DNA of 64,000 nt from Microcoleus sp. FACHB-61 (GCA_014695295.1 JACJNY010000041.1:1-64000), one strand, 5' to 3'. Shown: positions 26,642 through 35,629, counted from the stretch's first letter. Notes: generated by a model not told the origin, from the sequence alone. Program-made: numbers and translations.

Positions 26642-26699
26642 AAAAAATTAAAAATCAAAAATGGGGAAATATTCTTCATTTTTGATTTTTAATTTTTTA
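26642..26699 (+). terminator. terminator downstream of clpP
   Basis: A near-perfect inverted repeat: AAAAATTAAAAATCAAAAATG on the left and CATTTTTGATTTTTAATTTTT on the right with a loop of about 14 bases. Very AT-rich; can stop transcription from either side. Confidence 0.7.
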
Positions 26700-26703
26700 T
26701 GGT

Positions 26704-26807
26704 CATATAGCAGTTTTCACTTCAGTGAATTACAGATAATCGGGCGCAGGACACGGCGCCGTGCCTAGGTCGCTACTGTATTTCAGAGGATTGAAAACTG
26801 CTATATG
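26704..26807. repeat. MITE-like palindromic element
   Basis: Terminal inverted repeats of 16 bp (CATATAGCAGTTTTCA at 26704 and TGAAAACTGCTATATG ending 26807) surround about 70 bases with no frame. Related ends (GATAGCGGTTTTCAGTT and GGAAACTGCTATG) occur at about 34322-34446, pointing to a mobile repeat family. Confidence 0.7.
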
Positions 26808-26853
26808 TAGCTCCATCTAAAAAAACATAACACCTAGAAACCCTACATAATTA

Positions 26854-27837
26854 CTAGGGCAAAGATTCGAGATATTGCAGGAAGTCGAACAATTCTACTT
26901 GATTTAAGAAATGGCGCGCTTCTTTGCCATAACCTTGTTTGAGATAATCTTTTCCTTGGTTGGGAGTCCAGCCCAACCGCTTGATTTCCTCAGTAGTTCT
27001 GCTGTAGATTTCCAGATATTCTAGGAAATCTACCAACTGTTCGCTAGAAAGCTCTCTCTGCGACGACTTGCCGTAATTTTGTTCGAGACAGTCGCTTTCC
27101 TGTTTTTTCTTCCATTGCAGGCGTTTGAGGATGGCGTCTATTTGGGCGATCGTATCAGAATTATCCTCGATCGCATCGCTCGGGATTCCCACCGAGATCG
27201 GTTGCAATCCCCTGACTTCGGCCGCACCCTGTAGCGGTTCACTTTGGCTAACAGTCGGCACATCCAGTTCCGGAAGCGGTTCCCCGTAGCTGGAAGAAAG
27301 CCAAGCGTCCGAGTCTAACTGCTTCGGTACAAATCCAGTAGCCTCCGCCCGATCGACCGTTGGCGACAGCGGTTCCGGTACAGGTGCGATCGGCTCTTCA
27401 TTTAATTTCGCTTCAGTCTTGACAAAATTGCTTTGATGTGGTTCAGGCAATTTGTCAGCAACAGGCATTTCTAGAACCGGAAGAGGAACACTTGTCGGCC
27501 CAACAGGAACCGGAACAGCAGGAGGAGCAACCGGAGCAACCGGAGCAACCGGAGCAACCGGAGCAACCGGAGCAACCGGAGCAACCGGAGCAACCGGAGC
27601 CGGAGGAGAAACACTCGCGATCGCACGATCGGGCGCAGCAACTCCAAGGACAGCGATCGCTCGCAACCGGGCGCGGTCTTCAGCATCCTCAACAGACTCA
27701 GCAGCCGACATAGCCGTAGCCAGAGTTTTGCCGTCAACCTGAACCAGACAGCGAACAACAAACTTACCGTGATGAACAGTCAGCAACTCACAGATTAACT
27801 GTCCAGCGGGATAAAGGGCGCGAAATTCAGCAAACAT
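26854..27837 (-). CDS. conserved hypothetical protein with Ala-Pro-Val repeat and duplicated C-terminal motif
   Basis: A 327-residue cytosolic protein in three parts. Residues 1-70 form a compact alpha/beta domain (LICELLTVHHGKFVVRCLVQVDGKTLATAMSAA). Residues ~80-110 are a run of VAP triplets encoded by a 9-base tandem repeat, followed by an acidic/proline linker. Residues ~230-327 hold two copies of a helical unit: LQWKKKQESDCLEQNYGKSSQRELSSEQLVDFLEYLE and LGWTPNQGKDYLKQGYGKEARHFLNQVELFDFLQYLE. Such units also end some recombination-mediator-type (RecT/Rad52-like) proteins, but a link is only a guess. The antisense strand of the repeat is open and would give a collagen-like GAT repeat; I favour this strand because of the conserved ends. 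Confidence 0.65.
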   Translation of the reverse strand: MFAEFRALYPAGQLICELLTVHHGKFVVRCLVQVDGKTLATAMSAAESVEDAEDRARLRAIAVLGVAAPDRAIASVSPPAPVAPVAPVAPVAPVAPVAPVAPVAPPAVPVPVGPTSVPLPVLEMPVADKLPEPHQSNFVKTEAKLNEEPIAPVPEPLSPTVDRAEATGFVPKQLDSDAWLSSSYGEPLPELDVPTVSQSEPLQGAAEVRGLQPISVGIPSDAIEDNSDTIAQIDAILKRLQWKKKQESDCLEQNYGKSSQRELSSEQLVDFLEYLEIYSRTTEEIKRLGWTPNQGKDYLKQGYGKEARHFLNQVELFDFLQYLESLP

Positions 27838-28717
27838 AATTTTTTGACCCCGAAACCAGAAGGGGCTTATGACTTAAGTGTAGTACAGCCCTGAGAAAAC
27901 AATTTTCTGAAAGCACATATTCAACATACAATAAATTAAAGGTGAGTCATCCGCGCAACCTTTCACGCCACTAAACCCCATCCCACATCCGGCAGTTTAA
28001 GCTAACAAGCACCGGGCGTCATTTCTACCTATAGGAGATGGCACAGCAACTAAGCAAAAGTAGTAAAAGTCTCCGGTTTTGTGTACCTTGCACTTTCTAC
28101 AGCACAGATTGCTCCCGACCCGCTCGTTGCACCTCCGTCCGCAAGGACAGATCGCGTGCAAAAAACAGGGGCATCGCAGCAGCGAGCTACTAGCAATTTT
28201 GCCTTAAAGATCCGGTAAATTCTTTGCTAAAGCAAGAAGCAAGAGGCACTTCAAAAGGAAGAAGGAACAAGGCAGAAGGAACAAGGCAGAAGGAAGAAAT
28301 GCAAATTTAATCCCTCTCCATCCCTCCATCGGCTCATCCTCGACTCAAGCCGTCGCTTTCAGTATCGAGCCATCTTTTAAGAACCGACAGGGGCTTTCTA
28401 ATTCGCGAAGTGCTCGGCGCTGCTGACCTAAAAGCAAACAAACCAACGCTAAAAAATTGTATTGGGGAATAGCGTGCGGGACAGTTTTCTGCACCGTCAG
28501 CAGTCAGTTCAAGACAGACAGCAGACTATTAGCACGAAGCCGGTGTCGCGAGAGAATCTCAAAAAAACCTCGCGATCGAACAAGGTGGCTGTGCTCGCGT
28601 CTCCACCTATTAACCCGCGCATTTGCTGGGAAGCAGGCACAGCGAGGGCCCGAGGGGGTGCGGCTGATTTCGCCAAAATTTAGACTAATTGCTGGAAACA
28701 AGAGGATCGATCGCTAC
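27838..28717. other. long intergenic region upstream of the exoribonuclease
   Basis: About 880 bases. It includes a purine repeat patch at 28253-28301 (GGAAGAAGGAACAAGGCAGAAGG). The RNase frame stays open upstream to 28457 but starts there only with TTG, and the sequence is unlike the protein family. A 51-codon frame at 28038 has no spaced ribosome site. I see no RNA gene. Confidence 0.4.
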
Positions 28718-31087
28718 ATGGAATTTTCTATCGCTGCACTGCTGGCAAATTTTACAGAAGACAAATTAGTGGCTCCTAAAGCATTGGAGAAAAAACTCGA
28801 TTGCAACGACGCCACCAGTCAACTCAAACTTCAAATCGCATTAGAAGCTCTAGAGAAAATTGGCATATTAGTCAAAGACAAAGGCCGCTATCGCCGAGTA
28901 GCTGAAGACGACGTAGTAGAAGCAAAACTGCGCTGTTCGAGCAAAGGATTTTGCTTTGCAATTCAAGACGCCGAAGGCTCAGAAGACGTTTATGTGCGGG
29001 AAAGTCACCTCTCGACAGCTTGGAATGGCGATCGAGTCTTAGTCAAAATCATCAAAGAAGGTAGCCGCCGCCGATCCCCCGAAGGCGAAGTCATGCTCAT
29101 CCTCGAACGCGCCAACCCCTCGGTACTAGCGCGAGTCAAGCAAACCGCCACCCCCACCGGTCGCGTCAGCTACAGAGCAATCCCCCTCGACGATCGCCTG
29201 TTGTTTGAACTAGACTTGCTCGCAAACGGCACAAATCTCCAAGAGGCGATCGACCACCTAGTACACGTCGAAGTCAAACGCTACCCCCTCGGCACCCATC
29301 GGCCAGTCGGCAAAGTAGTACAGGTACTCGGTTCCGACGCCGAAGCCGCTGACGACCTAGACATCGTATGCTGCAAACACGACTTGCCGCGATCGTTCCC
29401 CGCCGCCGTCATCAAAGCAGCCGAAAATTTGCCCAGCAAAGTCAAAAAAACCGACATCAAAAAACGGCTAGACTTGCGTAACATCCTGACTGTTACCTTC
29501 AGCAAAAACGAACCGGGAACAACCAACAGCGAAAACAGCGATGTCCCTCAAGTTGAGGAGGAAAATCTCTCCGAGGGAGCAGCCGAAAACGAGTTTGACC
29601 CGACATCATTCCTCTCCGATCCGCCAGTGGAACGCGCTTTGTCGATCGAAACCCTGAAGCCCGGCCGCTGGCAAGTAGGAATCCACATCAGCGACGCCGC
29701 CGAGTACGTGCAGCCAGAAACCCCGATCGACCGCGAAGCCCGCAAGCGAGGCACCGCCGCCCATCTGGGAGAAAAAATCATCGCCGTACTGCCAGAAATC
29801 CTCAACGAGCGCTGTTCTCTGCTGCCAGATACCGAACGGCTGGCCTTCAGCATACTGCTCACCCTAGACGAATCAGGAGAACTCCTAGAATACGAAATTC
29901 AAACCAGCGTCATTCAAATTGACTACCACCTCACCTACCAGCAAGCTCAAGCAATTCTCGAACCAGGCGATGCCGAAGAGCACCCTTTATCCTCCGCCCT
30001 CCGTCCTTTCCTCGATCAACTCGGTGCCGCCTCACAGGCTGCCAGACAGACAAGGCTCAAGCGAGGAGCTTTTGAACTAAATTTGCCCGATGCTAACTCT
30101 CACTTCGACGACGAAGGCGAATTAGGAGCTTTTGCAGTCGCTCCCCCCGCCCAGTCGGCTGTCTCCGAGTTGGTGGTACTTGCCAACCAAGCTGTCGCCA
30201 CTCACCTGCAAGCCTTGGGAGTCCCAGCAATCTACCGCGTCCAGCCGATGCCTGACCCCGCAGACATTCAAGAGTTCATCAAACTCTCGAACAACCTCGG
30301 AGGCGAACTGTATCTCGAAACCGAAGAAGAAGTTTTGCCCTTGGACTTTCAGCGATTTACCCAGCAGTTTGCCGGCCTTAAGTCCGAAAGAGTTCTCACC
30401 TACCTGCTAGAAGACACCATGAAGCCCGCTGTTTACAGCACCACTCCCAAGCCACACTTCGGTTTGGGGCTGTCAGAGGGTTACACGCGCTGCTCTTCGC
30501 CGCTTTCCCGCTACGCCGATTTGCTGGTACTGCGGGTGTTGCAAGCGGTGTTCGAGCAAGGCCGCAGCAGCCGCACAACACGGGCTAAGGAAAAAGTTGA
30601 CTTGCACCATTCCTCCTGTCACGGTCAAATTACTTGGAATGTTCTCCCCCCAGATTTGCACCACGAATTTGAGACAGAGTTTGCATCGGTAGTAGTACAC
30701 CTAACCGAACGCGAAAGAGTTGCTGAAGACGCTGAAAGCGATTTGCAGGGATTGAAGAAAACCGGATTGATGAAAGAACGCACCGGCCAAACTTTCCAGG
30801 GTTTGATTACAGGCGTGCAGTCTTACGGTTTCTTTGTGGAAATAGAGGTGCGGCCGCCGGAGAGCGACATCCTGCGTGTTGAGGGACTGGTACACGTTTC
30901 TTCGCTCAAGGATGACTGGTACGAGTATCGATCGCGCCAGCAAACTCTAGTGGGCCGCAAAAACCGCAATCAGTACCGTTTGGGCGATCGGGTAGAAGTT
31001 CAAGTCAAGAGTGTTGACTACTACCGCCAGCAAATTGATTTAGTTGCAGTTGGCGGCGGCAGCCAAGCTTTTGATGATGATGAATAA
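28718..31087 (+). CDS. rnr: RNase II/RNase R family exoribonuclease
   Basis: A 789-residue 3'-to-5' exoribonuclease that degrades mRNA and structured RNA to mononucleotides. An N-terminal helix-turn-helix-like segment and cold-shock-type domains (CSSKGFCFAIQDAEGSEDVYV near residue 80) are followed by the RNB catalytic domain (~300-650) with HISDAAEYVQPETPID, EARKRGTAAHLGEKIIAVLP and CSLLPDTERLAFS, which hold the conserved metal-binding aspartates and the Arg. A C-terminal S1 domain begins at TGQTFQGLITGVQSYGFFVEIE. An acidic insert (~375-400) interrupts the domain start. I start it at ATG 28718 (MEFSIAALLANF). RNase II and RNase R cannot be cleanly separated in cyanobacteria. Confidence 0.88.
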   Translation: MEFSIAALLANFTEDKLVAPKALEKKLDCNDATSQLKLQIALEALEKIGILVKDKGRYRRVAEDDVVEAKLRCSSKGFCFAIQDAEGSEDVYVRESHLSTAWNGDRVLVKIIKEGSRRRSPEGEVMLILERANPSVLARVKQTATPTGRVSYRAIPLDDRLLFELDLLANGTNLQEAIDHLVHVEVKRYPLGTHRPVGKVVQVLGSDAEAADDLDIVCCKHDLPRSFPAAVIKAAENLPSKVKKTDIKKRLDLRNILTVTFSKNEPGTTNSENSDVPQVEEENLSEGAAENEFDPTSFLSDPPVERALSIETLKPGRWQVGIHISDAAEYVQPETPIDREARKRGTAAHLGEKIIAVLPEILNERCSLLPDTERLAFSILLTLDESGELLEYEIQTSVIQIDYHLTYQQAQAILEPGDAEEHPLSSALRPFLDQLGAASQAARQTRLKRGAFELNLPDANSHFDDEGELGAFAVAPPAQSAVSELVVLANQAVATHLQALGVPAIYRVQPMPDPADIQEFIKLSNNLGGELYLETEEEVLPLDFQRFTQQFAGLKSERVLTYLLEDTMKPAVYSTTPKPHFGLGLSEGYTRCSSPLSRYADLLVLRVLQAVFEQGRSSRTTRAKEKVDLHHSSCHGQITWNVLPPDLHHEFETEFASVVVHLTERERVAEDAESDLQGLKKTGLMKERTGQTFQGLITGVQSYGFFVEIEVRPPESDILRVEGLVHVSSLKDDWYEYRSRQQTLVGRKNRNQYRLGDRVEVQVKSVDYYRQQIDLVAVGGGSQAFDDDE

Positions 31088-31491
31088 TCAGTTAACAGTT
31101 GACAGTTGACAATTAACTTTTCTCAATACTTAGTTGTCATTGTCTGGCAACTAAGTATTAAGAAGCGGGCGGCCAACTATACTCACCAATCATCAAAAAA
31201 TAATTAAGGGCTAATATCCAATCCGGTAGCATCGTCGGGCGTCAAATCCAGTCAAAACTCAAAAATTACGGACGGTGCAACCGGAATTTATATAATTTAT
31301 CTGCGTTAATCTGTGTTAATCTGCCTGTATCTGCGGTGAAAAAAAGATAATGTTTTGGGCCGCAGATGACAATGGATTGACGCAGATTCACGCAAATGAA
31401 GAGAATAGATATATGAATAATTCCGATGCTAACAAAGTTGATATAACAACTAATTACTAACAACAGTCAACCGTCAACTAACAAATAACTA
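31088..31491. other. intergenic region with short repeats
   Basis: About 400 bases rich in repeat-like text: CAGTTAACAGTTGACAGTTGACAATTAAC after the RNase stop, TATCTGCGTTAATCTGTGTTAATCTGC near 31295, and CAACAGTCAACCGTCAACTAACAAATAAC just before ubiX. No gene or RNA is recognised. Confidence 0.5.
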
Positions 31492-32109
31492 ATGACGAAT
31501 AACTACCCTCTAATTGTAGGAGTTACCGGTGCATCGGGACTGATTTATGCCGTGCGAACTCTGAAGTTTCTGTTGGAAGCCGATCGCGCTGTGGAACTGG
31601 TAGCATCGAAATCTACTTACATGGTTTGGCAAAGCGAACAGAACATCCGAATGCCCGCAGAACCGACGCTTCAAGAGGAATTCTGGCGGGAACAAGCAGG
31701 AGTACCCACAATGGGTAAACTCCGATGCCATCCCTGGCAAGATGTCGGTGCTAATATTGCTAGCGGCTCGTTTCGCACCCAAGGGATGATCGTTATTCCC
31801 TGTAGCATGAGTACACTGGGCAAGTTGGCGGCTGGCTTGAGCTCGGATTTACTCGAAAGAGCGGCCGACGTTCAACTCAAGGAAGGGAGAAAATTGGTAC
31901 TCGTGCCTCGGGAAACGCCTTTTAGCTTGATTCACCTGCGGAATTTGACTACCTTGGCAGAAGCGGGAGCTAGAATTGTACCAGCGATTCCCGCTTGGTA
32001 TCACAATCCGCAAACTATTGAAGATTTGGTAGACTTTGTGGTGGCTCGCGCTTTAGACCAGTTGGGGATTGATTGCGTTCCTCTCAAACGCTGGAAGGAA
32101 GAAGAGTAG
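31492..32109 (+). CDS. ubiX: flavin prenyltransferase UbiX
   Basis: A 205-residue enzyme that attaches a dimethylallyl group to FMN, making the prenylated FMN used by UbiD-type decarboxylases (plastoquinone/ubiquinone-type pathways). The signature start is PLIVGVTGASGLIYAVRTLKFLL; other family blocks are the IASGSFRTQGMIVIPCSMSTLGKLAAG region (FMN and substrate site), ERAADVQLKEGRKLVLVPRETPFSLIHLRNL and PAIPAWYHNPQTIEDLVDFVVARALDQLGI. Length is normal and the start is at ATG 31492. No ubiD lies in the window. The LapA-domain gene follows after an 86-base repeat-rich spacer. Confidence 0.95.
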   Translation: MTNNYPLIVGVTGASGLIYAVRTLKFLLEADRAVELVASKSTYMVWQSEQNIRMPAEPTLQEEFWREQAGVPTMGKLRCHPWQDVGANIASGSFRTQGMIVIPCSMSTLGKLAAGLSSDLLERAADVQLKEGRKLVLVPRETPFSLIHLRNLTTLAEAGARIVPAIPAWYHNPQTIEDLVDFVVARALDQLGIDCVPLKRWKEEE

Positions 32110-32156
32110 TAATTAGTAATGAGTCATTAGTCATGAGTTATTAGTTATTAGTCATT

Positions 32157-32186
32157 TACAAATTACAAATTACAAATTACAAATTA
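32157..32186. repeat. tandem ACAAATT repeat
   Basis: Four copies of a 9-base unit (CAAATTACA) between ubiX and the LapA-domain gene, preceded by TTAGTCATGAGTTATTAG-type repeats. Short tandem repeat of the kind found in many spacers here. Confidence 0.7.
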
Positions 32187-32195
32187 AAATTTGAT

Positions 32196-33080
32196 ATGCG
32201 TGCTGTTTTTTTGCTAGTGATTGTGGTAGGGCTAACTATTTTTGCCCTGCAAAATGTGGAGCCTGCATTATCGCTGGTGTTTTTGGGAGTTCGATCGCCT
32301 GCTTTGCCCTTATCTATCTGGATTTTGCTGAGCATGGCGGTGGGAGCTGTCACGTCTTTATTGATTTCTGGTTTGGTCGCTTTTTCAAATTATCTATCTC
32401 CAACGCGAAACCGCACCGGCCGCGACAGTCGCAGCCGTCCCGATACTTTCCCAGAGGACAGGAGAGCGCCTTACACGCCGCCTCCCCCTCCTAGAAAACA
32501 GGAAATTGACCCGGATCTGAATCGGGAAAATAGCCAAACTCAGGCTGCTGGTTCCTACCGAACTGAGTACGGCACGTCGGCGGGTTACAGTGGCCGGACT
32601 TTCCTGCAAGAAACTCCGAACCCGGATGGGGCGAAGAATTACACTCAACCGGGGACTTATCAAGCGGCAGATGATGAGGACGATTGGGTTTCAGATGGCT
32701 CAAAATCCGGCTTTCAAGGCGGCGATGACGATTGGGGGGACGATCGCGATTTTCCCGCCGGGCCTCCGGTAAATGACGTTGCAGGGGCAAATCCGAGGGA
32801 TTACGAAGCTAAACAGGAACCGAAAAGCAAGTCTTGGGCTGGCTCGGTATACTCTTACGGCTATCGAGATCCAAACCAGTCTGGGGTGGGGCAAACAGAG
32901 TCTGTATACGATGCAGAGTATCGGGTGATCGTTCCCCCTCTTGAGGCGATACCTAAACCCGCTGATGAAGCACCAAAAAATCCTAGTGCAGAAACAGAGG
33001 ATGATTGGGGATTGGATGAGGGTGATGAGTTTGAGGACGACGATCGCCCCAGTGGCGGATCGATTAACCTGAAAAAATAG
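32196..33080 (+). CDS. LapA-domain (DUF1049) membrane protein
   Basis: A 294-residue protein with two N-terminal membrane segments (AVFLLVIVVGLTIFAL and ILLSMAVGAVTSLLISGLVAF) and the LapA/DUF1049 pattern FALQNVEPALSLVFLGVRSPALPLSIWILLSM. Residues ~70-294 are a long, hydrophilic, disordered tail rich in Asp, Gly, Pro and Arg with repeated DDDWG/EDDW motifs. In Escherichia coli the related LapA works with LapB in controlling LpxC; whether that holds in cyanobacteria is unknown, though an lpx cluster is present elsewhere in this window. The shikimate kinase gene starts 22 bases downstream, so co-transcription is likely. Confidence 0.8.
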   Translation: MRAVFLLVIVVGLTIFALQNVEPALSLVFLGVRSPALPLSIWILLSMAVGAVTSLLISGLVAFSNYLSPTRNRTGRDSRSRPDTFPEDRRAPYTPPPPPRKQEIDPDLNRENSQTQAAGSYRTEYGTSAGYSGRTFLQETPNPDGAKNYTQPGTYQAADDEDDWVSDGSKSGFQGGDDDWGDDRDFPAGPPVNDVAGANPRDYEAKQEPKSKSWAGSVYSYGYRDPNQSGVGQTESVYDAEYRVIVPPLEAIPKPADEAPKNPSAETEDDWGLDEGDEFEDDDRPSGGSINLKK

Positions 33081-33102
33081 AAAAATATGGGAGGGTTTGG
33101 CA

Positions 33103-33654
33103 GTGGATTTGTTGAGGGGAGTGAATATCTATCTCGTCGGGATGATGGGTGCGGGAAAAACAACGGTAGGGCGGCTTTTGGCAAGAAAATTAAAATACCG
33201 TTTTTTTGATACTGATGAACTAATTGTTCGAGTTGCTAATCAGTCAATTGCTGAGATTTTCGATCGAGAAGGGGAAGAGGCTTTTCGGGAACTAGAAACT
33301 AAAGTGCTCGGCGAATTGTCTGCTTATAAAAATTCGGTCGTGGCTACGGGCGGCGGCATTGTGGCGCGATCGATGAATTGGGGTTACTTGCACTACGGTG
33401 TAGTGGTTTGGCTGGATGTGCCTGTAGATCAACTGTACGATCGACTGCGTTCGGACACCACTCGACCCCTACTGCGGGAGGGCGAGATCAAATCTAAGCT
33501 GCAAAGCCTTTTGAACCAGCGAGAGCGTTTCTACACTCAAGCAGATGTCCGAGTCTGTGCCGGTGTGGGCGAAAGGGCTGAAGAAGTGGCGATTAGGGCG
33601 ATCGAGGAAATCAAAAAAGTTATCAAACCAGAAACCGGGCCAGATCTCAATTGA
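33103..33654 (+). CDS. aroK: shikimate kinase
   Basis: A kinase of about 183 residues that phosphorylates shikimate at the 3-hydroxyl with ATP, a step of aromatic amino acid synthesis. Walker A is YLVGMMGAGKTTVGRLLA near residue 10; FFDTDELI holds the shikimate-binding Asp; ATGGGIVAR is the GGG substrate motif; RPLLREG is the lid arginine region; QRERFYTQADVRV is the adenine-binding side. The open frame includes an upstream TTG at 33097; the GGGAGG at 33088-33093 is better spaced for GTG at 33103, which I choose. Follows the LapA-domain gene closely. Confidence 0.92.
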   Translation: MDLLRGVNIYLVGMMGAGKTTVGRLLARKLKYRFFDTDELIVRVANQSIAEIFDREGEEAFRELETKVLGELSAYKNSVVATGGGIVARSMNWGYLHYGVVVWLDVPVDQLYDRLRSDTTRPLLREGEIKSKLQSLLNQRERFYTQADVRVCAGVGERAEEVAIRAIEEIKKVIKPETGPDLN

Positions 33655-34212
33655 TACATTCAGAAACCGGGTTTCTGAGGAAATAACAGGTTTCTGAGGG
33701 CTTTTGATTCCAGTTCCTAAAAAATAATGCAACCATACGCAAGCTCCAAACCACCTGCTTCATAAGTCATTCCCAAATCTAAAATCTAAAATTTAAAATG
33801 CTATGACTTCGGTAAAAATACTGGTTTTTGCCTGAGTGTGTCCGTTTAACCGCCCCATGTTTGGGAATCAACCGGGTTTGAGTGGATGCGATGCGTACGT
33901 TTTATAAGTATGAGGATGTGGCGATGCGGAGATTTTGGGCAAGAACTAAAGGCACCCTCGTCTGATGCGTTAAAGTCGGCTCTTTAGTTCTCCCTAAAAA
34001 TAAAAGGGCCCCACCGCTGAAGGGCTGTAGGGCGCAAGGACAGTTAAACGCTAACTTAATTGTCGGGAAATTTAGCATTAATGCTCTTCTGCTATGTGAC
34101 GATTTTACGATCGTCCATTCACTCATTAACTCTCCTGTATCAAAAAATGTAACCCAGCAGCGATCGAATTCAACCTGTCCTATTCTAAAAACAATACCTC
34201 ATGCATTCTGAC
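33655..34212. other. intergenic region with possible leftward small ORF
   Basis: A hairpin CAGAAACC/GGTTTCTG at about 33660-33677 lies just after aroK and may end its transcript. A 74-codon frame runs leftward from an ATG at 34126 to 33902 with an AGGAG about 6 bases before the ATG, but its product (MSEWTIVKSSHSRRALML...) matches nothing I know. Within it a GCCCTAC/GTGGGGC stem followed by a T-rich run on the minus strand (about 34000-34030) looks like a terminator, so a leftward RNA rather than a protein is also possible. Confidence 0.35.
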
Positions 34213-34240
34213 AAGCAGCTCTCTAAAGCTGCTTTTTTAT
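34213..34240 (+). terminator. Rho-independent terminator with no assigned gene
   Basis: AAGCAGCT at 34213-34220 pairs with AGCTGCTT at 34227-34234, loop of six bases, then T6. No coding frame on the + strand ends near it; a TATTCT at 34180-34185 is a weak -10 candidate upstream, so a very short RNA is conceivable. The 350 bases that follow to 34590 hold a GGTAATTGGTAATTGGGAATTGG-type repeat (about 34355-34405) and the palindromic ends noted at about 34322 and 34446. Confidence 0.7.
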
Positions 34241-34590
34241 TGCGATCGAGTTTTGGCTGCGGGACTTGCGGGAGCTTGGGAATAACATTTTGAGCAACAG
34301 TCCCTACACCTCAATACTGCGATAGCGGTTTTCAGTTCCACTCCAGGTTCGTCGGTAATTGGTAATTGGTAATTGGGAATTGGTAACGGGCAACGGGGAA
34401 TCGGCAATTGAGAAGCTGTACCTCACGAAGCTTGGAAACTGCTATGATTGCGGCGCGGAACCGGACATTAATCCCGGGGTGGGGGATTGAAAAAAAATGA
34501 GCTGTATTTATTGATGGGCGATCTGATAGTTTTCGGCTAAATATCCGTTGCGAGTTGTATAATTTGGTTGGATGAATTTGCCGTTCCCAA

Positions 34591-35034
34591 TTAAGAGAAT
34601 ACGAGCCTGCCTGTTTTTAACCAAAACTCGATCGCTCCGCCCAACCCCACACCTGCTAAAGAAATGGTAGCTAATACCGCAAAAGCCCGCCAATTTTTCC
34701 AACCTGACATTTGAATATCGAGTCTTGCCAAAGCTCCGGCGGAAATCAAGACTAAACAAGTAGCAAAAAGGTGTAGCCAAGCAAAAACTACCACTGCCAC
34801 AAAAGCTCCAACAATAATAGAAAGAAAAGCACCGATATCACTCGAAAACCACCGCCTAAGTAAGGCTTTTGTGTTTCTCATCGGGAACGACAAGGCTATA
34901 GTAAAGAGTAAAATTGAAGCTATGACTAAAAACCAAGTCAGGTGCGGGGGAACATCAAACTCCGATAATTTCCAGCCCAAGGTGAAATAAGTAACAAAAA
35001 GTAGAGTTAGGGAAACCCAAGAGTTTTTTTTCAT
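34591..35034 (-). CDS. small polytopic membrane protein, unknown function
   Basis: A 147-residue protein with four predicted membrane segments: VSLTLLFVTYFTLGW, LTWFLVIASILLFTIALSF, IGAFLSIIVGAFVAVVVFAWLHLFATCLVLISAG and FAVLATISLAGVGLGGAIEF. A basic stretch between segments 2 and 3 (MRNTKALLRRW) predicts a cytoplasmic loop. No family name is recognised; the composition and start at ATG 35034 look genuine. The ferredoxin-type gene lies 64 bases upstream on the same strand, so the two could be co-transcribed. Confidence 0.6.
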   Translation of the reverse strand: MKKNSWVSLTLLFVTYFTLGWKLSEFDVPPHLTWFLVIASILLFTIALSFPMRNTKALLRRWFSSDIGAFLSIIVGAFVAVVVFAWLHLFATCLVLISAGALARLDIQMSGWKNWRAFAVLATISLAGVGLGGAIEFWLKTGRLVFS

Positions 35035-35098
35035 CCGATGGCAAAATTAGGGAAACCAGGCAAAAAGAGATGATGATCCCCAGGAGTTTGTACAGGGC

Positions 35099-35503
35099 CT
35101 AGAGGTTAGTAGAAATAGCTTGCACCGGACAAGTAGGGATACACTGCTCGCAAACGATACACCGCGATCGAGCAAAACTAAGTTTAAAGCTTTCTGGGTC
35201 TAGGGTCAAGGCTTCTGTCGGGCAAACCCCCGTACACAAACCGCAGTCAACGCAGATATCTTCGTCTATCAGTATTTCCCGGCTGGCTAGGGAAACGCCG
35301 ATGTTTTGCGATCGCATCCAGTCGATCGCCGCTTCTAGTTGGTCAATGTCCCCTGATAACTCTAGCACCAGTTTGCCCACTTGGTTCGGAGCCACCTGAG
35401 CGCGGATAATGTTGGCTGCAACATTAAAATCCTTTGCCAGTCGATAGGTGACAGGCATTTGGATCGATCGTTGGGGAAACGTCAGTGTTACCCGTTTTTT
35501 CAC
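35099..35503 (-). CDS. NIL-domain 4Fe-4S ferredoxin
   Basis: A 134-residue protein with an N-terminal NIL domain (residues ~1-75; VTLTFPQRSIQMPVTYRLAKDF, GKLVLELSGD) and a C-terminal bacterial-type dicluster ferredoxin: CVDCGLCTGVCP and CIVCEQCIPTCP, giving two complete CxxCxxCxxxCP sets for two 4Fe-4S clusters. The NIL domain is named for its place at the end of methionine ABC transporter ATPases and may bind sulphur compounds. Such proteins are common in cyanobacteria and may carry electrons or help make homocysteine/methionine. It is divergent from the thioredoxin-like gene; the spacer holds that gene's extended -10. Confidence 0.88.
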   Translation of the reverse strand: MKKRVTLTFPQRSIQMPVTYRLAKDFNVAANIIRAQVAPNQVGKLVLELSGDIDQLEAAIDWMRSQNIGVSLASREILIDEDICVDCGLCTGVCPTEALTLDPESFKLSFARSRCIVCEQCIPTCPVQAISTNL

Positions 35504-35620
35504 CCTGCAAGTCCTCGATAATTTACAAACAATCTTTGTTATCTTCTGTTTTAGCGCACTTGGTCTAATTACTGGGCTTAGTAAAAATTTTTATAAGATT
35601 GGTCTGATTATCTCAAAATG

Positions 35621-35629
35621 TGGTATAAT
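35621..35629 (+). promoter_or_regulatory. extended -10 promoter element
   Basis: TGGTATAAT (TG-n-TATAAT) lies about 53 bases before the start of the thioredoxin-like gene. The -35 side is weak (TTGGTC at 35599), as expected for extended -10 promoters. Transcription would begin near 35636. Confidence 0.5.

Noticed and set aside
27452-27742. + strand frame encoding a collagen-like GAT repeat protein
   Set aside because: It is antisense to a longer leftward gene with conserved non-repeat domains at both ends; the openness follows from the 9-base repeat.
28038-28193. 51-codon frame starting ATGGCACAGCAACTAAGC
   Set aside because: The AGGAG motif is too close to the ATG and the product resembles nothing known.
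28457-28717. Upstream extension of the exoribonuclease frame
   Set aside because: Begins with TTG and lacks family-like sequence; the ATG at 28718 matches the expected N-terminus.
33655-34590. Possible riboswitch or housekeeping RNA (tmRNA, RNase P RNA, 6S RNA)
   Set aside because: No conserved core of any of these was recognised; only isolated hairpins are visible.
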